Source: Trueperaceae bacterium (GTDB lineage: Bacteria; Deinococcota; Deinococci; Deinococcales; Trueperaceae). From it: a stretch of DNA of 7,910 nucleotides. Positions 1 through 6,048 of the stretch are shown here, piece after piece; the stretch's first letter is position 1; each line of letters starts with the position of its first letter. The position numbers were made by a program, and so were the translations under genes. The DNA is taken from assembly GCA_029210865.1 (NCBI GenBank), contig JARGGE010000117.1:1-7910 (forward strand), in the 5' to 3' direction. The notes under the pieces were generated by a model. It made no database searches and was not told where the DNA came from. It saw only the letters and a list, made by a program, of their open reading frames with translations.

Positions 1-71
1 TGCGCTGGACGAGCCCTTCGATCATCATCCGAACGGCGACCGAACGCTCCAAACCAGAGGTACCCCAGTGA
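1..71 (+). CDS. Possible C-terminal tail of an upstream gene (LacI-regulator-like ending?)
   Basis: The frame starting at base 3 is open from the window edge and ends in TGA at 69-71. This overlaps the GTG start of the next gene as GTGA, a typical sign of translational coupling. The last residues read RWTSPSIIIRTATERSKPEV followed by PQ. The stretch PSIIIRTATE resembles the usual end of LacI-family regulators (a P-x-L-V-V-R-x-S-T pattern), which would suit a gene beside catabolic and sugar-uptake genes. Only about 22 codons are visible, and their third positions are less GC-rich than in the other genes, so both the existence of the gene and the family are tentative. The frame continuous with the downstream gene is also open to the window edge, so an N-terminal extension of that gene is the main alternative. 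Confidence 0.35.
   Translation, partial: RWTSPSIIIRTATERSKPEVPQ
56..60 (+). promoter_or_regulatory. Ribosome binding site deciding the GTG start at 68
   Basis: AGAGG lies 7 nt before the GTG at 68. The frame stays open upstream to the window edge, so this site is the main reason for placing the start at 68. Confidence 0.5.
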
Positions 72-1477
72 GCGACGACCGCTCGATGCTCGCTCCCCCC
101 GAGGTGCTCGCCGACCTGGCGGCGCACCACGACGCCGACCTGGCTGCGCTCTTCGACTTCGTGCGCATCCCCAGCGTGTCGGCCGACCCGCGCCACGCCG
201 CGGACGTGCGCCGGGCGGCGACCTTCGTCGCGGAGCGGCTGCGCGAGGCAGGGCCGCTGGACGTGGTCGTGCACGAGACCGAGCGCCACCCCGTGGTCAC
301 CGCCGCCTGGCACGGGGCGCCCGGCGCCCCCACCGTGCTGATCTACGGGCATTACGACGTGCAGCCGCCCGACCCCATCGACCGCTGGGCCTCGCCGCCC
401 TTCGAGCCCACCGAGCGCGACGGCCGCATCCACGCGCGCGGCATCTCGGACGACAAGGCACCGTCCTTCATCGCCCTCAGCACGGTGGCCGCCTACTTCC
501 GGTCGGTCGGCGCGCTCCCGGTGAACGTGGTGTTCCTGTTCGAGGGGGAGGAGGAGATCGGCAGCCCGTCGCTCTCGCCCTTCGTGGTGCGCGAGCGGGA
601 GCGGCTGCGCGCCGACCTGGTCGTCAGCGCCGACGGCGGGATGTGGCGCGCCGACCACCCGACCACGATGATCAGCACCCGTGGCATGACGGGCATCGAG
701 GTCACGCTGCGCGGCGCCGCCAAGGACCTGCACTCGGGGCGCCACGGCGGTGGCCTGGCCAACCCGCTCCACGCGATGGCGCGGCTGGTCGCCTCGCTCC
801 ATGACGACGAGGGCCGCGTCGCGGTCGCGGGCTTCTACGACGACGTCCGCCCGCTCTCCGACGCGCTGCGCGCCGCCACCGCGGCGCTGCCGTTCGACGA
901 CGCCGGGTACCTGCGCGAGGTCGGCGCCCCCGCCACCTTCGGTGAGGCGGGCTTCACGACCCTCGAGCGGCAGTGGTACCGCCCCACCCTCGAGGTGAAC
1001 GGCCTCTGGGGCGGCTACACGGGGGAGGGGAACAAGACGGTGCTGCCGAGCGAGGCGCACGTCAAGATCACCTGCCGCCTGGTCGCCGACCAGGACCCCG
1101 ACGACGTCGTCGCCAAGCTGGAGCGCCACCTGCGCGCGCACGTGCCGCCCGGCGTGGCGCTCGAGGTCGACGCCCTGAAGGCGGGCGCCTTCGCCTACTG
1201 CCTCCCCGACGACCACCCGGGCTTGCGGGCGGTGGTGGGCTCGCTCGCCGCCGTCTACGGGGTCGACCCGTGGGTGATCGGCATGGGCGGGTCGGTGCCC
1301 ATCTGCGGCACCTTCCAGCGCGACCTGGGCATGGACACGGTGTTCTTCAGCTTCGCGGTGGGCGACGAGGACATCCACGCGCCCAACGAGTTCTTCCGGC
1401 GCCACCGCTTCGCCGAGGGGCGCACCGCCTGGGCCGACCTGCTCGCGCGCTTGCCGCGGGTGAGGGCCGGTGGCTGA
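68..1477 (+). CDS. M20-family metallopeptidase, CNDP/dipeptidase-like
   Basis: Predicted cytoplasmic di-zinc hydrolase of 469 aa, a normal length for the family, most like the nonspecific dipeptidase (CNDP2-like) branch. The full ligand set is visible: H95 and D97 in GHYDVQP, bridging D128 in SDDK, catalytic base E162 with E163 in GEEEIGS, D189 in SADGGM, and H437 in IHAPNE. H222 in DLHSG matches the substrate-binding or dimer histidine. The dimerisation lid is roughly residues 205-370 and carries family signatures such as GFYDDV, NGLWGGYTGEGNKTVLP and RLVADQDP. MGGSVPICGTF (406-416) is a substrate-pocket signature. There is no signal peptide or membrane segment. The start is GTG with AGAGG upstream. 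The end overlaps the next gene by 8 bp, so the two are probably co-translated. The substrate is unknown; dipeptides are likeliest, while ArgE/DapE-like deacylation or carbamoyl hydrolysis is less likely from the motifs. Confidence 0.93.
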   Translation: MSDDRSMLAPPEVLADLAAHHDADLAALFDFVRIPSVSADPRHAADVRRAATFVAERLREAGPLDVVVHETERHPVVTAAWHGAPGAPTVLIYGHYDVQPPDPIDRWASPPFEPTERDGRIHARGISDDKAPSFIALSTVAAYFRSVGALPVNVVFLFEGEEEIGSPSLSPFVVRERERLRADLVVSADGGMWRADHPTTMISTRGMTGIEVTLRGAAKDLHSGRHGGGLANPLHAMARLVASLHDDEGRVAVAGFYDDVRPLSDALRAATAALPFDDAGYLREVGAPATFGEAGFTTLERQWYRPTLEVNGLWGGYTGEGNKTVLPSEAHVKITCRLVADQDPDDVVAKLERHLRAHVPPGVALEVDALKAGAFAYCLPDDHPGLRAVVGSLAAVYGVDPWVIGMGGSVPICGTFQRDLGMDTVFFSFAVGDEDIHAPNEFFRRHRFAEGRTAWADLLARLPRVRAGG

Positions 1478-2075
1478 CGCCTTCGCCGCGTTGCGCGCCT
1501 ACGCCGACGCCGAGGAGGGCTTCACCTGCCTGCTCTCCGACGCGATGGGGCGCGCGGGCGCGATGGGGGCCGAGGTGCGCCCGATGTGGGCCGGGGCGCG
1601 GCTCGTGGGCCGCGCGGTGACGGCCCGCGCGCACGGCGGCGACCTCCACGCCCTCTTCGCCGCGATCGAGCGCGCCGAGCCCGGCGACGTGGTCGTGGTG
1701 CAGGGGCCGGGGGCGGCGGCGATCGCCTTCTGGGGCGAGAACGCCAGCCTGGCGGCGCGGGCCCGTGGCGCCGTGGGCGCGGTGCTGGGGGCGCCGATCC
1801 GCGACGTGGCCGCCCACCCCCGGTTGGGCTTCCCGGTGTTCGCGACCGGCGCGACGCCGGCCGGCGGCGTCTTCGGCGAGCGCGGCGCGGTGCAGGTCCC
1901 GGTGGTGGTGGGGGGGCTCGTGGTGCGCCCCGGCGACGCGCTGGTCGGCGACGAGAACGGCGTCGTCGTCGTGCCCAGCGAGGACCTCGCCGCGGTCGTC
2001 GCGGCGGTGCCCGAGGCGATCGCGCGCGACCGGGCGGCCCAGGTCCGCTGGGCTGGTCCGTCGACCGGCGGGTGA
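1470..2075 (+). CDS. RraA-like / HMG-CHA aldolase-superfamily protein
   Basis: A 201-aa protein of the RraA-like fold (PF03737), which includes 4-hydroxy-4-methyl-2-oxoglutarate aldolases / oxaloacetate decarboxylases and the E. coli RNase E inhibitor RraA. Family features in order are LLSDAMGRAGAM (21-32), AEPGDVVVVQG (69-79), WGENASLAARARGAVGAV (88-105), IRD (110-112), FPVFATGATPAG (121-132) and VVRPGDALVGDENGVVVVP (151-169). R111 and metal-binding D112 match the Arg-Asp pair of the Pseudomonas aldolase (R123/D124). E90, 21 residues earlier, sits where that enzyme has D102. This favours a metal-dependent aldolase or decarboxylase over an RNase E regulator. The acidic residue usually five positions before the RD aspartate is G107 here. 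The GTG start overlaps the dipeptidase gene by 8 bp; its Shine-Dalgarno-like GAGGG is only 3 nt away, so coupling to the upstream gene is likely. The substrate cannot be told. Confidence 0.87.
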   Translation: MADAFAALRAYADAEEGFTCLLSDAMGRAGAMGAEVRPMWAGARLVGRAVTARAHGGDLHALFAAIERAEPGDVVVVQGPGAAAIAFWGENASLAARARGAVGAVLGAPIRDVAAHPRLGFPVFATGATPAGGVFGERGAVQVPVVVGGLVVRPGDALVGDENGVVVVPSEDLAAVVAAVPEAIARDRAAQVRWAGPSTGG

Positions 2076-2099
2076 GGCGCGGGCCTGCCCGCCCCGGGC
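2076..2099 (+). terminator. GC-rich hairpin(s) after the RraA-like gene, possible terminator
   Basis: GGCGCGGG (2076-2083) pairs with CCCGCCCC (2088-2095) through seven G-C pairs and one C-C mismatch around a CCTG loop, directly after the stop codon. An overlapping alternative hairpin pairs GCCCG (2087-2091) with CGGGC (2095-2099). There is no U-tract, only GTTG, so intrinsic termination is uncertain; in a GC-rich genome such hairpins also arise by chance. Confidence 0.3.
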
Positions 2100-2126
2100 G
2101 TTGCTGCCGAGGACGCGGAGCCATCG

Positions 2127-2134
2127 GGTAGGCT
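2127..2134 (+). promoter_or_regulatory. Possible -10 element for the diguanylate cyclase gene
   Basis: GGTAGGCT (hexamer TAGGCT at 2129-2134) lies in the 95-bp gap before the cyclase gene. It matches the GGTACGCT -10 block of the stronger promoter at 3671-3678 at seven of eight bases. No convincing -35 box lies at normal spacing: TTGCTG at 2101-2106 is 22 nt away, too far. This is weak support for a separate promoter. Confidence 0.28.
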
Positions 2135-2170
2135 GACCTCGACCCCTTCGTCCAGGAATGGGACGCCGCC

Positions 2171-3631
2171 ATGCCGCCGAACACCGACACGCACCCCGCC
2201 CACGACGCGCTCGTCACCGGTCTTCCCGAGCGCGACGTCGCGCGCGTCCTCCGGCTCCTGCGCGACGTCCTGGTCGTCACCGACGCCGAGTTGACGATCA
2301 CCTTCGCGTCGCCGAGCGCCACGGACGGGCTCGGCTTCGCGCCCGAGACGCTCGTCGGGCGTTCGGTGCTGGGCCTGCTCCACCCCGACGAGCGACCGAT
2401 CGCCCTCGACCACCTGGCCGAGCGCTTCGCGCAGCGGGTCGGCCGGACGCTCACCCACCGCACCCTCCACGCCGACGGGCGCGTCCGCTACTTCGAGTCG
2501 ATGATCGACGTGCTCGAGGAGGACGGGGTGTTCCGGGGCGTCGTCTTCAACGCGCGCGACGTCACCGATCGCATCCTGGAGCAGCAGCGCCTGGAGCGCG
2601 AGGTGGCGTTCTCGCGGGCGCTCGTCGGGTTGACGAACGAGCTGCTCGCCAACCGGCTCGATCGAACGTTCCACCAGCACGCGCTGGAGCGCGCCATCGC
2701 GCTCGTGCCGGACGCGCAGGGGGGCAGCATGATGCTGCGCGACGACCGCGACGGGCGTTACGACTTCGTGGCGGCGGTGGGCTTCGACCTCGACCTCCTG
2801 CGGACCGTCCGCCCCTCCGCCGTCGAGCTGCGGCGGGCCGACCCGCCGCGCGTCGAGCGCTTGAGGCTCGCCGCCGACGCCGTCGCCCACCCCGCACCCG
2901 AGACCGAGCGGCTACGGGTCGTCGGGCGCGTCGCCGACATCCGCGCGACGCTGTGCGTGCCGATCCTCCTCGGCGGCGTGCCGCGTGGCTACCTCAACCT
3001 CGACAACTTCGAGGACGAGGCGGCCTTCGGGGACGACGCGCAGGCGATCGCCACGGCGATCTCGGCGCAGGTGGCGGTGGCGCTGCAGCGCGTCATGCTC
3101 GAGGAGACGCTGCAGGCCGAGCGCGCGCGCTACGAGCGGCTCGCCGGCCACGACGCCCTCACCGGTCTGCCGAACCGGCGCCTGTTCCAGGACCGCCTGG
3201 AGCAGGCGCTCGCGCACGCGCGCCGCGGTGGCCTGCCGGTCGCGGTCGCCTACATCGACCTCGACGGCTTCAAGGCGGTGAACGACGCGAACGGCCACGA
3301 CGCCGGCGACCGGCTGCTGGCGACGATCGGCGGGCGTCTCGCCGCGGCCGTCCGCGCCGAGGACACGGTGGCGCGCTTGGGCGGCGACGAGTTCGGTGCC
3401 GTGTTCGTCCACCAGCGCGACGCCGACGAGGCGGTCGAGGTGGCTCGGAAGCTGCTCGAGGCGGTGCGCCAGCCCCTGGAGGTGGGGGGGCGGGTCGTCC
3501 GGCTCGACGCGAGCGTCGGGGTCGCGCTCTTCCCGCACGCTGGCACCGACGCGGACGCGATCATGCGCGCCGCCGATGTGGCGATGTACCGCATGAAGGC
3601 GCACGCCAAGGGCGGCGTGGGGATGGCCTGA
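2171..3631 (+). CDS. Diguanylate cyclase with PAS-GAF-GGDEF architecture
   Basis: A 486-aa soluble signalling protein predicted to make cyclic di-GMP from two GTP. A PAS domain spans about 25-135 and ends in a PAC-like NARDVTDRILEQQ. A GAF domain spans about 145-308 (core SMMLRDDRDGRYDFVAAVGF, then CVPILLGGVPRGYLNLD). A short helical linker, EETLQAERARYERLAGHDAL, leads to the GGDEF domain (318-482). The catalytic site is canonical: metal ligand D363 in YIDLDGFK, guanine contacts N371 and D380, and GGDEF at 404-408 after RL. R395-x-x-D398, five residues before the motif, is an intact inhibitory I-site, so product feedback is expected. There is no EAL/HD-GYP domain, transmembrane segment or signal peptide. 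Both sensor domains are probably cytoplasmic; their ligands are unknown. The ATG at 2171 has only weak Shine-Dalgarno support (GGGA at 2160-2163, or AGGA at 2154-2157). No obvious functional link to the flanking genes is visible. Confidence 0.94.
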   Translation: MPPNTDTHPAHDALVTGLPERDVARVLRLLRDVLVVTDAELTITFASPSATDGLGFAPETLVGRSVLGLLHPDERPIALDHLAERFAQRVGRTLTHRTLHADGRVRYFESMIDVLEEDGVFRGVVFNARDVTDRILEQQRLEREVAFSRALVGLTNELLANRLDRTFHQHALERAIALVPDAQGGSMMLRDDRDGRYDFVAAVGFDLDLLRTVRPSAVELRRADPPRVERLRLAADAVAHPAPETERLRVVGRVADIRATLCVPILLGGVPRGYLNLDNFEDEAAFGDDAQAIATAISAQVAVALQRVMLEETLQAERARYERLAGHDALTGLPNRRLFQDRLEQALAHARRGGLPVAVAYIDLDGFKAVNDANGHDAGDRLLATIGGRLAAAVRAEDTVARLGGDEFGAVFVHQRDADEAVEVARKLLEAVRQPLEVGGRVVRLDASVGVALFPHAGTDADAIMRAADVAMYRMKAHAKGGVGMA

Positions 3632-3648
3632 GCGAGCGCTCCCCGCGG

Positions 3649-3678
3649 TTGACCGAATTGGTACATAAGAGGTACGCT
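3649..3678 (+). promoter_or_regulatory. Predicted promoter of the sugar ABC-transporter cluster
   Basis: TTGACC (3649-3654, five of six matches to the -35 consensus) is followed after 18 bp by TACGCT (3673-3678, three of six matches, including the key TA and final T). Transcription would start near 3684-3686, about 75 nt before the binding-protein start codon. This is the least GC-rich patch of the gap. GGTAC occurs twice exactly 11 bp apart (3660-3664 and 3671-3675), on one helical face between the boxes, and could be regulator half-sites. Confidence 0.55.
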
Positions 3679-3683
3679 TGGGC

Positions 3684-3701
3684 TCCAGATCGTGTTCTGG
3701 A
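3684..3701 (+). promoter_or_regulatory. Inverted repeat at the predicted transcription start, candidate operator
   Basis: TCCAGA (3684-3689) and TCTGGA (3696-3701) are perfect 6-bp inverted arms around a 6-bp centre, placed at about +1 to +18 of the predicted transcript. This is a classic position for a repressor operator. It could also fold as a small 5'-UTR hairpin. It does not fit the LacI consensus closely (no central CG), so the cognate regulator is unknown. Confidence 0.42.
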
Positions 3702-3731
3702 TCACGGTGTCCGTGCCGCGTACGGCGGCCC

Positions 3732-3743
3732 GGACCGTGGTCC
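3732..3743 (+). repeat. 12-bp palindrome GGACCGTGGTCC in the 5' UTR
   Basis: GGACC and GGTCC are perfect 5-bp inverted arms separated by GT, six bases before the Shine-Dalgarno of the binding-protein gene. It could be a second protein-binding site, or a small RNA hairpin (four pairs around CGUG) affecting ribosome access. A palindrome of this size can occur by chance in GC-rich DNA. Confidence 0.35.
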
Positions 3744-3749
3744 CCCCAT

Positions 3750-3756
3750 GGAGGAG
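3750..3756 (+). promoter_or_regulatory. Strong ribosome binding site of the binding-protein gene
   Basis: GGAGGAG sits 4 nt before ATG 3761 and 7 nt before the adjacent ATG 3764. It fixes the start here rather than at the in-frame GTG at 3692, which lies inside the candidate operator. The choice between the two tandem ATGs changes the protein by one residue only. Confidence 0.8.
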
Positions 3757-3760
3757 CCTC

Positions 3761-5002
3761 ATGATGCCCCGCACGCTTCGCACCTTCGCCCTGACGCTCG
3801 CCGTCGCCTTCCTGGCCTCGGCGCTGGCGCAGACCAACCTCACGTTCTGGAGCTGGCGCACCGAGGACGTCGCGGCGTACGAGCAGTTCATCGCTGCCTT
3901 CCAGGCCGAGAACCCCGACATCACGGTCAGCTTCACCCCGTACCTGAACACCGAGTACAACACCATCCTCTCCACCGCGCTCCAGGGCGGCGGCGGGCCC
4001 GACATCGTCCACCTGCGCGCCTACGGCGGCATGGAGTCGCTGGCGCAGGCCGGATTGCTCGTCCGGCTCGACGGTCAGGTCGCGGCGCTCGAGGGCTTCG
4101 ACCCCGGCGTGCTGCTCGGCGCCACCAACCGCGCCGACGGCGGTGTGTACGGCGTCCCCTTCGCGCTGCAGACCGTCCAGGTGCTCTACAACATCGACAT
4201 GTTCGAGCGCCTCGGCCTCGAGGAACCCACCACCTGGGCCGAGCTCCTCGCGGTCGGCGACGCCCTGAAGGCCTCCGGCGTCAACGCCTTCGCCAACGGC
4301 ACCAAGGACGGCTGGACCAACGAGACGCTCTTCGGTGCGGTGGGGCCGACCTTCTACGGCGGCACCCCCTTCTTCGAGGCGATCACCGCCGGCGAGACCG
4401 ACTTCACCGACCCGCGCTTCACCGCCGCGCTCGAGCGCATGGTGGCGCTGCGCCCCTACCTGGCCGACAACTACACCGGCATCGGCTACACCGACATGCA
4501 GACGCTGTTCGCCTTCGAGCAGGCCGGCATGATGGCCGCCGGCTCGTACGAGCTGGGCAACATGGCGAGCCTCAACCCGCTCCTGCGCATCGGCTCCTTC
4601 GCGGTGCCCGCCGACGACGCGGCCACCCCGAGCGCGATCAGCTTCTACGTGGACGGCTCGTACGGCATCAACGCCAACAGCCCCCACCAAGAGGCGGCGC
4701 TGCGCTTCATCGAGTTCCTGGCGAGCCAGGAGTACGGTCAGATGTTCACCGACACCCTGCAGCAGATCTCGGCGGTCCCCGGCACCGCGCCCACCAGCGA
4801 GGCGCTCGCGGGCATGGTCGAGATGATGAACGAGCAGGGCACCCCGTACCTGATGCTCACCGCCTTCCGCTTCGGGACCCCGAGCGGCTCGACGCTGCTG
4901 CAGAACGAGATGCAGGCCGTCATGGCCGGCGACAAGGACCTCGCCGAGGCGGTCGTCAACATCCAGCGCGGCGTGGCCGAGTGGTTCGCGCCCTTCCAGT
5001 GA
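3761..5002 (+). CDS. Sugar ABC transporter, extracellular substrate-binding protein (CUT1 type)
   Basis: A 413-aa periplasmic receptor that captures a sugar and delivers it to the two permeases encoded next. Residues 1-23 form a Sec signal peptide: basic MMPRTLRT, a hydrophobic core to about 20, and ALA-Q cleavage after A23. There is no lipobox cysteine, so it is a soluble exported protein. The mature part has the SBP_bac_1/8 cluster-B pattern: LTFWSWRTEDV (27-37), AFQAENPDITVSFTPY (46-61), GGGGPDIVHL (76-85), GGVYGVPFALQTVQVLYNIDMFERLGLEEPTTWAEL (127-162), a buried GMMAAGSYELGN (256-267) and a C-terminal helix ending VAEWFAPFQ. Many aromatic residues fit a sugar cleft. Length is normal. The track of neighbours (permeases, then a NamZ-like glycosidase) suggests an amino sugar or MurNAc-containing saccharide rather than maltose, but the ligand cannot be read from the sequence. 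Confidence 0.93.
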   Translation: MMPRTLRTFALTLAVAFLASALAQTNLTFWSWRTEDVAAYEQFIAAFQAENPDITVSFTPYLNTEYNTILSTALQGGGGPDIVHLRAYGGMESLAQAGLLVRLDGQVAALEGFDPGVLLGATNRADGGVYGVPFALQTVQVLYNIDMFERLGLEEPTTWAELLAVGDALKASGVNAFANGTKDGWTNETLFGAVGPTFYGGTPFFEAITAGETDFTDPRFTAALERMVALRPYLADNYTGIGYTDMQTLFAFEQAGMMAAGSYELGNMASLNPLLRIGSFAVPADDAATPSAISFYVDGSYGINANSPHQEAALRFIEFLASQEYGQMFTDTLQQISAVPGTAPTSEALAGMVEMMNEQGTPYLMLTAFRFGTPSGSTLLQNEMQAVMAGDKDLAEAVVNIQRGVAEWFAPFQ

Positions 5003-5025
5003 GCCACTGAACGACCGAGGACCGA

Positions 5026-5050
5026 TGGGGGCGCGTCGATCGCGCCCCCA
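5026..5050 (+). promoter_or_regulatory. Perfect 10-bp stem-loop between binding-protein and permease genes
   Basis: TGGGGGCGCG (5026-5035) pairs perfectly with CGCGCCCCCA (5041-5050) around a TCGAT loop, 23 nt after the binding-protein stop. It is followed by CCCGTTTGG, not a U-run. Known importer operons (for example malE-malF) have 3' hairpins at this junction that protect the receptor mRNA or partly terminate transcription, giving more receptor than permease. The same role is inferred here. It could also be a leaky terminator. Confidence 0.65.
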
Positions 5051-5105
5051 CCCGTTTGGCCTATCTTCACGGCACGTCGATCTTCACCCCCAGACGGCTC
5101 GGACC

Positions 5106-5111
5106 AGGAGG
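5106..5111 (+). promoter_or_regulatory. Ribosome binding site fixing the MalF-type permease start
   Basis: AGGAGG, a perfect anti-Shine-Dalgarno match, lies 6 nt before ATG 5118. It argues against the longer in-frame ATG at 5025, whose start codon borders the stem-loop arm and which would add 31 non-hydrophobic, Arg/His/Pro-rich residues unlike a permease N-terminus. Confidence 0.85.
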
Positions 5112-5117
5112 CCCGGC

Positions 5118-6047
5118 ATGCGCGACGCACGACGTTGGTGGGGGAAGCACGGGCACCTGTTCGTGTTCCTCACGCCCGCTCTGCTGATCTACGGCCTGTT
5201 CATGGCCTACCCGCTGGTGTCGTCGCTCACGTACAGCTTGTACGAGTGGGACGGCTACGTGCGCAAGGGCTTCACCGGCCTCGCGAACTTCGCGACCGTG
5301 CTCACCCGCTGGCCCTACCAGGAGCGCTTCTGGGGCGCGCTGTCGCACAACGCCCTCTTCTTCGTCCTGACCTTCGCCATCCAGACCACGCTGGGCCTCT
5401 TCGTGGCGGTCCTGCTCGCGCGCAAGTGGCGCGGCTTCGCCTTCTTCCAGGCCGCCTACTTCCTGCCCCACACGCTCTCGCTCGTAGTCGTCGGCTTCCT
5501 GTGGCGGATGCTCCTCAACCCCACCTGGGGCGCCGTCGCCCAGGGGCTGCGGCGGGTCGGCCTCGACGGCTGGGTGCAGCCCTGGCTGGGCCAGAGCGAC
5601 AGCGCGCTCGTCACGATCATCCTGGTGAACGCGTGGGCCTGGCTCGGCTTCCCGATCCTCGTCTACCTGGCCGCGGTGCAGGCCATCCCGCGCGAGTTCC
5701 ACGAGGCGGCCGTGGTCGACGGCGCCAGCCCCTGGCAGGACTTCCGCTTCGTCACCTTCCCGCTGCTGCTGCCGAGCATCGCGATGGTCACTATCCTGAC
5801 CTTCATCTGGGACTTCAACGCCTTCGAGCTCGTCTTCGTCATGCAGGGTGCCTCGGGGTCGCCGAACTACGCCACCGACCTCTTGGCCACCTTCTTCTAC
5901 CGGACCGCCTTCGGCGACCCGACCACCGGCGGCGAGCCGGGGCAGATCGGCGTCGCGGCCGCCATCGGGGTGCTCATGCTCGTGATCATCGGCATCGTCT
6001 CGGCCTTCGGCGTGCGCTTCACCACGCGCAGCCAGACGGAGTTCTGA
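5118..6047 (+). CDS. Sugar ABC transporter permease, MalF/UgpA type
   Basis: A 309-aa inner-membrane subunit forming half of the importer channel. About six hydrophobic helices are visible, near residues 13-33, 77-100, 112-133, 163-186, 212-232 and 278-298. The cytoplasmic coupling (EAA) loop is clear: EAAVVDGASPWQDFRFVTFP (196-215) followed by LLLP, with E196-A-A and G202 in place, so it should dock on an ABC ATPase. The N-terminus has the usual FLTPALLIYGLFMAYPLVSSLTYSLYEWDG pattern and the loop before helix 2 reads GLANFATVL. It lacks the large MalF periplasmic insert, so it is the compact UgpA/MsmF-like form. It lies 115 bp after the receptor gene and ends one base before the next permease start, so the two permeases are surely co-transcribed. 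Confidence 0.93.
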   Translation: MRDARRWWGKHGHLFVFLTPALLIYGLFMAYPLVSSLTYSLYEWDGYVRKGFTGLANFATVLTRWPYQERFWGALSHNALFFVLTFAIQTTLGLFVAVLLARKWRGFAFFQAAYFLPHTLSLVVVGFLWRMLLNPTWGAVAQGLRRVGLDGWVQPWLGQSDSALVTIILVNAWAWLGFPILVYLAAVQAIPREFHEAAVVDGASPWQDFRFVTFPLLLPSIAMVTILTFIWDFNAFELVFVMQGASGSPNYATDLLATFFYRTAFGDPTTGGEPGQIGVAAAIGVLMLVIIGIVSAFGVRFTTRSQTEF

Positions 6048-6048
6048 C

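Noticed and set aside
1470..2075. Calling the RraA-like gene an RNase E activity regulator
   Set aside because: The Arg-Asp catalytic pair and E90 are kept, fitting the aldolase/decarboxylase branch; nothing in the context points to RNA decay.
56..3675. AGAGGTAC occurring at 56-63 and 3668-3675
   Set aside because: Different contexts (ribosome site versus promoter spacer) and only 8 bp long; likely chance.
3692..3760. Longer binding-protein start at GTG 3692
   Set aside because: It lies within the inverted repeat next to the predicted transcription start and would put 23 extra residues before a normal signal peptide; GGAGGAG supports 3761/3764.
1499..4690. Long minus-strand open frames (463 and 592 codons) opposite the RraA-like, cyclase and binding-protein genes
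   Set aside because: Low-complexity Arg/Gly/Val/His-rich translations with no recognisable domain, opposite well-supported genes; shadows of GC-biased codons.
2158..5010. A 950-codon + strand open frame spanning the cyclase, the gap and the binding-protein gene
   Set aside because: It is out of frame with two clear protein families, is rich in Arg, Pro and Gly without domain patterns, and runs through the promoter region. High GC content makes stops rare in alternative frames.
5062..5067. TATCTT as a -10 box of an internal promoter before the permeases
   Set aside because: Four of six matches, but no -35-like sequence at 16-18 bp; that region is the arm of the stem-loop.
5034..5082. Direct repeat CGTCGATC at 5034-5041 and 5075-5082
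   Set aside because: Only 8 bp, with the first copy mostly the hairpin loop; no further similarity around the copies.
5025..5117. Longer N-terminus for the MalF-type permease starting at ATG 5025
   Set aside because: That start codon borders and overlaps the 10-bp stem, has no good ribosome site and adds charged, proline-rich residues; ATG 5118 has a perfect AGGAGG at 6 nt.
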